Positions 6,127 to 9,078 of a DNA stretch of 9,078 bases are shown one piece after another. Every line of letters starts with the position of its first letter. Within the stretch, counting starts at the first letter, position 1. Below the pieces are notes generated by a model. That model saw only the letters and a list, made by a program, of their open reading frames with translations. It had not been told where the DNA came from and did no database searches. The stretch covers positions 1-9,078 of the forward strand of contig CALPMR020000110.1 of NCBI GenBank assembly GCA_943324725.2, in the 5' to 3' direction. The position numbers and the translations under genes were made by a program. Source of the stretch: Bordetella parapertussis (GTDB taxonomy: Bacteria; Cyanobacteriota; Cyanobacteriia; PCC-6307; Cyanobiaceae).

Positions 6127-6561
6127 ATGGGACGCTGGCTGGAACATACGGTCACCACCGAGATCCAGGCACCTGTGGATCGTGTCTGGGAGGTCTGGAG
6201 TGATCTGGAGGCGATGCCCCGCTGGATGCGCTGGATCGAATCGGTGGTCACCCTGGATGACCCCAATCTCACGGATTGGACCCTGGCGGCTCAGGGATTC
6301 CGCTTCCACTGGAAGGCACGCATTACCCGCCGGGTCGAATTGCAGCAATTGCACTGGGAATCCGTAGGCGGATTGCCCACCAAAGGTGGCGTGAGGTTCT
6401 ATCCGCTCGGCTCTGCGCTCACGGCGGTGAAACTCACCGTCAGCTATGAATTGCCGGGCGTGCTTGCCCCGCTGATGGAGCCCAGCATCATGGGTAACAT
6501 CGTCACCCGGGAGCTCCAGGCCAACCTTGACCGATTCAGAGACCTGGTGGAGAAGGGGTAG
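6127..6561 (+). CDS. SRPBCC (START-like, polyketide cyclase/dehydrase) family protein
   Basis: The 144-aa product is typical of a single helix-grip SRPBCC domain that binds a hydrophobic ligand. The ligand is unknown. The N-terminal strand VTTEIQAPVDRVWEVWSDLEAMPRWMRWI (10-38) is the classic signature of this family: a strand, then 'ap...vW...sDle..p.W...I'. Next are several beta strands (LAAQGFRFHWKARITRR, LHWESVGGLPTKGGVRFYPL) and a long C-terminal helix ([20 protein letters not shown]). ATG 6127 is the first Met after an in-frame TGA at 6091. It lies 210 bp downstream of zds on the same strand. A role in handling carotenoid or quinone lipids is tempting from position but is inference only. 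Its last 35 bp overlap the chosen start of the lipoprotein gene. Confidence 0.9.
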   Translation: MGRWLEHTVTTEIQAPVDRVWEVWSDLEAMPRWMRWIESVVTLDDPNLTDWTLAAQGFRFHWKARITRRVELQQLHWESVGGLPTKGGVRFYPLGSALTAVKLTVSYELPGVLAPLMEPSIMGNIVTRELQANLDRFRDLVEKG

Positions 6562-7240
6562 CTGTCCCCTGAGGGGGTGGCTGCCGTTGCCTTTGCTGCC
6601 TCTGCCCCTGCTGCTGGGAGGTTGCAACCTGCTCCAATTCGTGGCGCCACCGCCACCGCTGCCACCGCCGCCGATCCGCCAGAGCCCGCAGACGTTGCTG
6701 CCCGATTCCGACGCCCGCCTGGTACCCCTGCCGACACCCAGGCAGGTGGTGACCTCTTCCAGCCTGGGCCGCCGCAATCCCTTTGCACCCGTCATCGTTC
6801 CCACCATCCCCCTGCCCCAGGGTGTGGCGCCTGGAAGCGGGCCGGCTCAGGTGATCGCCTCGGTGGCCAGGGCCGGTGGCGATGCGCCCGCCCAGCTGGC
6901 GGCGGTCCGGGCGGCGCTCAGGAGCGAGGCAGCCGCAGCGGCAAAGGCGGCGCCAGGGACGCCAGCTGCCGTGTCCTTGCTGCTCAGGCCGCCGGTGTTG
7001 CAGGCCCCGGAGAGCCTGCAGCTCACCGGTGTGATCCAGACCGGCGGCCACACCGAGGCCGTCGTCTCCTACGGCAACCAGAGCGGCACGCTGAGAGCCG
7101 GTGATCTGGGCGGTCGTACCACGGGGCTGCTGCCGGCCGGCTGGGCCGTGGTCGCCATCCATCTGGGAGGGCACGGCCAGGAGGACGTCCCCAGCCTGCT
7201 GTTGCAGAAAGGCAAGCAGCGGGTCATGATCAAACTCTAA
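6527..7240 (+). CDS. Proline-rich putative lipoprotein with PilP/GspC-like features
   Basis: The 237-aa frame carries a signal peptide of lipoprotein type: arginines at 9, 10 and 16, a Leu/Pro hydrophobic run (19-30) and an LGGC lipobox with Cys33 as the predicted lipidated residue. After it come a polyproline stretch (41-49), GRRNPFAPV (81-89), a long Ala-rich linker and a C-terminal beta-rich domain (163-237: [39 protein letters not shown]). 'Lipobox, Pro-rich linker, N/D-P-F motif, small beta domain with L-x-G-V-I' is the plan of PilP/GspC (HR-domain) proteins of type IV pili and type II secretion. This homology is my inference from the pattern, not proven. Start uncertain: TTG 6527 overlaps the SRPBCC gene by 35 bp and keeps the positively charged n-region. 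TTG 6587, after GAGGGGG, would leave no basic residue before the hydrophobic run. The stop TAA lies inside the first unit of a 20-bp tandem repeat. Confidence 0.78.
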   Translation: MTDSETWWRRGSCPLRGWLPLPLLPLPLLLGGCNLLQFVAPPPPLPPPPIRQSPQTLLPDSDARLVPLPTPRQVVTSSSLGRRNPFAPVIVPTIPLPQGVAPGSGPAQVIASVARAGGDAPAQLAAVRAALRSEAAAAAKAAPGTPAAVSLLLRPPVLQAPESLQLTGVIQTGGHTEAVVSYGNQSGTLRAGDLGGRTTGLLPAGWAVVAIHLGGHGQEDVPSLLLQKGKQRVMIKL

Positions 7241-7289
7241 GAAGTGAGGTCAAACTCTGAGGAGCGAGCTAAGACTCTGAGGAGGGGAA
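7230..7289. repeat. Three 20-bp tandem repeats starting over the lipoprotein stop codon
   Basis: Unit 1 is 7230-7249 (TCAAACTCTAAGAAGTGAGG), unit 2 is 7250-7269 (TCAAACTCTGAGGAGCGAGC) and unit 3 is 7270-7289 (TAAGACTCTGAGGAGGGGAA). Units 1 and 2 match at 16 of 20 positions, units 2 and 3 at 14 of 20. Unit 1 encodes the final Lys-Leu-stop of the lipoprotein, so the array looks like duplication of the gene's 3' end. Confidence 0.75.
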
Positions 7290-7290
7290 G

Positions 7291-7322
7291 TTCTGGCCAG
7301 AGATCACAGGCTCTGGGCAGAA
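7291..7322. other. Strong stem-loop after the lipoprotein gene
   Basis: TTCTGGCCAGAG (7291-7302) pairs with CTCTGGGCAGAA (7311-7322) at 11 of 12 positions, with an 8-nt loop. It directly follows the tandem repeats. No T-run follows on either strand, so it is more likely a 3'-end stabilising structure or protein site than a classical terminator. Confidence 0.55.
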
Positions 7323-7348
7323 AACATCACGATTCGACGGTCAAGATC

Positions 7349-7378
7349 CTCCCCTGAGGCGCCGGGGAGAATTCTTTT
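7349..7378 (+). terminator. Probable rho-independent-like terminator of the zds-side genes
   Basis: CTCCCC (7349-7354) pairs with GGGGAG (7364-7369) around a 9-nt loop. It is followed by AATTCTTTTG, a short T-run five bases after the stem. The T-run is weak, so termination may be partial. Confidence 0.4.
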
Positions 7379-7677
7379 GTTGCAGCCCGATCCCTGGTTT
7401 CTGTTGGCGATATTTTTCTACAGATTCATTGGTCCGAACGTGCGTACAGCGTTCAGGCGTGATGGCGTTCAACGATGGGCAGCCACGTCAGGTCCATGGC
7501 GCTGGGAGGTGCTGTCCATGCGGGTGAAATGCTGAACAACTCTGCCTTCTGATTGTGGTCCGAGAGCTCTCTCTCCCCCCTGTCCGTGCGGGGGTGGGTG
7601 GGGCCGCTGGTTCGGGAATTCATCCTGATCACGTCCCCATCCCCAGCTCCGGTGGTTGGCCCATCGGCTGCTGCCGT

Positions 7678-8499
7678 TCAGCCGTTCTGGTTGAAGCTGC
7701 CGATGCAGGCCGCCACCAGACCATCGAGGTCGTGGGGGTCGGCTTCGGCTTCCACCCGGCCGAGCAGGGCCCGGCAGCGCAGGCTCGTCTGGGGGCCGAT
7801 CGAGATCACGTGGGTGCGCTGCAGCCGCTGCAGCCAGTCGGCTCCGAAGCTGCTCTCCAGCAACTGGGCGGTGTGGGTCACGGTCTTGGCGCTGCTGAAG
7901 GTGATCGCGTCCAGCTGACCCTGTGCAAGCGCCTGCAAGGTGCCTGTGGGCAGGCCTGCGGGGCAGCGGGTTTCGTAGGCCGCCACTTCGACCACCCGGG
8001 CGCCGGCCTCGGCGAAGGCCTCCGCCAGCACGGTGCGGCCGCCGCTCTGCACCCTGGGCAGCAGCAAGCGCAGGCCCCAGCCTGAGACCGGGAAGTTCTC
8101 GATCAGGCTGTCGGCGACGAAGCTGGGGGGCACGAAATCGGCGGCAGCCCCGATCCCCTCCAGCACGGCGGCGGTCTTGCGGCCCACGGCCGCGATTTTC
8201 ACCCCGCTCGGCCGGCCCGCCAGGCTGGTGCCGCGCCGAAGCAGGCGCTGCTGCACCGCTTCCACCCCATTGGCGCTGGAGACGATCAGCCAGTGGAAGT
8301 GCTCCAGTTCGGCCAAGGCGTCATCCAGGGGGCCCCAGGTGTCGGGGGGACCGATCACCAGGGCCGGCAGGTCCAGCACCCGGGCGCCGGCGGCCTCGAA
8401 CAGGCGCCGCGCTTCGCCGGCCTGCTGCTCCGCCCGCGTGACCGCAATCGTGCGGCCCGCCAGGGGCTGATGGCCCGGGGCCGCGGCTGGATCGGTCAT
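7678..8499 (-). CDS. hemD: Uroporphyrinogen-III synthase
   Basis: HemD closes and isomerises hydroxymethylbilane to uroporphyrinogen III, the common precursor of heme, chlorophyll, bilins and cobalamin. It acts in the cytosol. The protein is 273 aa, within the family range. The family is weakly conserved, but the two-domain pattern is clear: GRTIAVTRAEQQAGE (15-29), PALVIGPPD (45-53), WLIVSSANGVEAV (70-82), KIAAVGRKTAAVLE (101-114), then after the crossover LLLPR (145-149), VVEVAAYET (169-177) with the conserved Tyr175, DAITFSSAKTVTH (197-209), VISIGPQTS (231-239) and a C-terminal DPHDLDGLVAA (254-264), as in other HemDs. ATG 8499 overlaps the upstream TPR stop as ATGA, so the two genes are probably co-translated. 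Convergent with the zds-side genes across 7241-7677. Confidence 0.95.
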   Translation of the reverse strand: MTDPAAAPGHQPLAGRTIAVTRAEQQAGEARRLFEAAGARVLDLPALVIGPPDTWGPLDDALAELEHFHWLIVSSANGVEAVQQRLLRRGTSLAGRPSGVKIAAVGRKTAAVLEGIGAAADFVPPSFVADSLIENFPVSGWGLRLLLPRVQSGGRTVLAEAFAEAGARVVEVAAYETRCPAGLPTGTLQALAQGQLDAITFSSAKTVTHTAQLLESSFGADWLQRLQRTHVISIGPQTSLRCRALLGRVEAEADPHDLDGLVAACIGSFNQNG

Positions 8500-9078
8500 G
8501 GGATCTCCAGCCGAACCATGGCGCCAGCTTGCTGGCGCAACTGGGCGGCCGCCTCCGGCCGATTCTGCTGCTCCAGCAGGGCGATGGCCTGGCGAAAGCC
8601 CTGGCGGGCGCCCTCGATCTCGCCGCTCAACAGCAAGGCCACCGCCAGGTTCTGGTGGGCTTCGGCATGCTGCGGCGCCAGCGCGATCGCTTGGCGATAG
8701 GCGGCGCTCGCCGCCGGCAGATCGCCGCGCTGGCGGTGGATCAACCCCGCGTTGTACCAGCAGAGCGCCACTTCCGGCGCCGCTTCAGTGGCCTGGCGGC
8801 AGCTGCTGGCGGCCGCTTCCAGGTCCCCCAGCCGCTGCTCCACGGCCGCCAGGTTGAGCCGGGCCGCCAGGGCCAGCCGGGGATCCAGAGGCAGGACCAG
8901 GGCGTCGCGGTAGAGCCGGCGGGCTCGCGGTGGGTCCGTGTCGCCGTGGGCCATGGCCAGATGCAGCAGCAGCTCATAGCGTTCCGGATGGGCCTGGGCG
9001 GGGCAGGCGGTCAACCCACGCTTCAGTAGGGCGATCGCCCGGTCGCGGCGGCCCTCGGCCAGCTCCAGTCCGCCGAGC
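8496..9078 (-). CDS. TPR-repeat protein upstream of hemD (5' end cut by right edge)
   Basis: The frame is open from the right edge to TGA 8498-8496, giving at least 193 residues, and the start lies outside the window. A TTG at 9014 is in frame, but coding continues upstream of it with TPR-like sequence (AEGRRDRAIALLKRGL), so it is not the start. At least four tetratricopeptide units are visible, for example around RLALAARLNLAAVEQRLGD, ALCWYNAGLIHRQRGDLPAA with YRQAIALAP, and HQNLAVALLLSGEIEGA. The consensus G-D/N, A and P positions are kept. TPRs act as protein-binding scaffolds; no catalytic domain is seen in the visible part. The 4-bp overlap with hemD (ATGA) argues for a common transcript. 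Whether it takes part in tetrapyrrole metabolism is unknown. Confidence 0.87.
   Translation of the reverse strand, partial: LGGLELAEGRRDRAIALLKRGLTACPAQAHPERYELLLHLAMAHGDTDPPRARRLYRDALVLPLDPRLALAARLNLAAVEQRLGDLEAAASSCRQATEAAPEVALCWYNAGLIHRQRGDLPAASAAYRQAIALAPQHAEAHQNLAVALLLSGEIEGARQGFRQAIALLEQQNRPEAAAQLRQQAGAMVRLEIP
8683..8690. repeat. HIP1 octamer GCGATCGC
   Basis: Second copy of the cyanobacterial octamer, within the TPR gene upstream of hemD. Confidence 0.85.
9029..9040. repeat. HIP1 octamer within a 12-bp palindrome GGGCGATCGCCC
   Basis: Third HIP1 copy (core 9031-9038), extended to a perfect 12-bp palindrome, in the TPR gene near the right edge. Confidence 0.85.

Larger units (their letters stand above)
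7241..7677. other. 437-bp noncoding region between convergent lipoprotein and hemD genes
   Basis: No credible gene is seen on either strand. From left to right it holds the rest of the tandem repeat array, a strong hairpin (7291-7322), a terminator-like hairpin (7349-7378), an AT-rich patch with a T-run (about 7401-7432), a GAACG/CGTTC stem (7436-7440 with 7450-7454), two copies of GCGTTCA (7449 and 7465), a GAGAGCTCTC palindrome (7562-7571) and a C-run/G-run hairpin (7576-7580 with 7590-7594). Part of this is expected for two converging transcripts. About 300 bp (7380-7677) is more than terminators need and could hide a small RNA, but no RNA family is recognised. Confidence 0.7.

Noticed and set aside
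7481..7530. Resemblance to SRP RNA (GTCAGGTCC at 7488-7496)
   Set aside because: The GGAAGGAAGCAGCC part of SRP RNA domain IV is missing, so only a short chance match remains.
7436..7600. Possible tRNA or tmRNA in the convergent spacer
   Set aside because: No acceptor stem, T-loop or anticodon arm could be assembled from this stretch.
7553..8085. Long + strand open frames opposite hemD
   Set aside because: They lie antisense to a well-supported hemD frame, and their composition is that expected from a high-GC shadow frame.

Overview
The window looks like a high-GC picocyanobacterium (Synechococcus/Cyanobium type). The evidence is NdhO (a cyanobacterial/chloroplast NDH-1 subunit), a plant-type zeta-carotene desaturase, a cyanobacterial lipid-A-disaccharide-synthase-related protein, and three GCGATCGC octamers (HIP1, typical of cyanobacteria). 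Almost every gene is a chromosomal housekeeping gene. I see no transposase, phage gene, CRISPR array, rRNA or tRNA.

Layout. Left edge: the last codons of an unidentified + strand gene (1-51) run into ndhO (- strand, leaving the window at base 1). ndhO is divergent from a TIGR01777-family epimerase (457-1392, +). Next is a tightly coupled - strand operon, transcribed from 3407 down to 1349: a TPR protein, an LpxB-related glycosyltransferase and a small two-helix membrane protein, with 4-bp overlaps between stops and starts. An A-type Fe-S carrier (IscA/SufA, 3481-3924, -) lies just upstream of it in the same direction. A 498-bp noncoding region (3925-4422) separates this gene from the divergent + strand cluster of zds (crtQ), an SRPBCC-domain protein and a proline-rich putative lipoprotein with PilP/GspC-like features. 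A second noncoding stretch (7241-7677) lies between that cluster and a convergent - strand pair: a TPR protein (cut by the right edge) that overlaps hemD.

Functionally the window mixes photosynthesis-related metabolism: carotenoid desaturation (ZDS), tetrapyrrole synthesis (HemD), Fe-S assembly (IscA/SufA) and the photosynthetic NDH-1 complex (NdhO). Envelope-related proteins of uncertain role (LpxB-related protein, putative lipoprotein) sit among them.

I found no clear new multi-gene system. The signals not explained by genes are: a nested inverted repeat with a perfect 12-bp outer stem ending 13 nt before the zds ribosome binding site; a repeated 14-mer with an inverted partner in the iscA-zds divergent region; three 20-bp tandem repeats that begin over the stop codon of the lipoprotein gene; an ndhO frame with no stop before the window edge; and two repeat-generated insertions inside enzymes (LpxB-related protein and ZDS).
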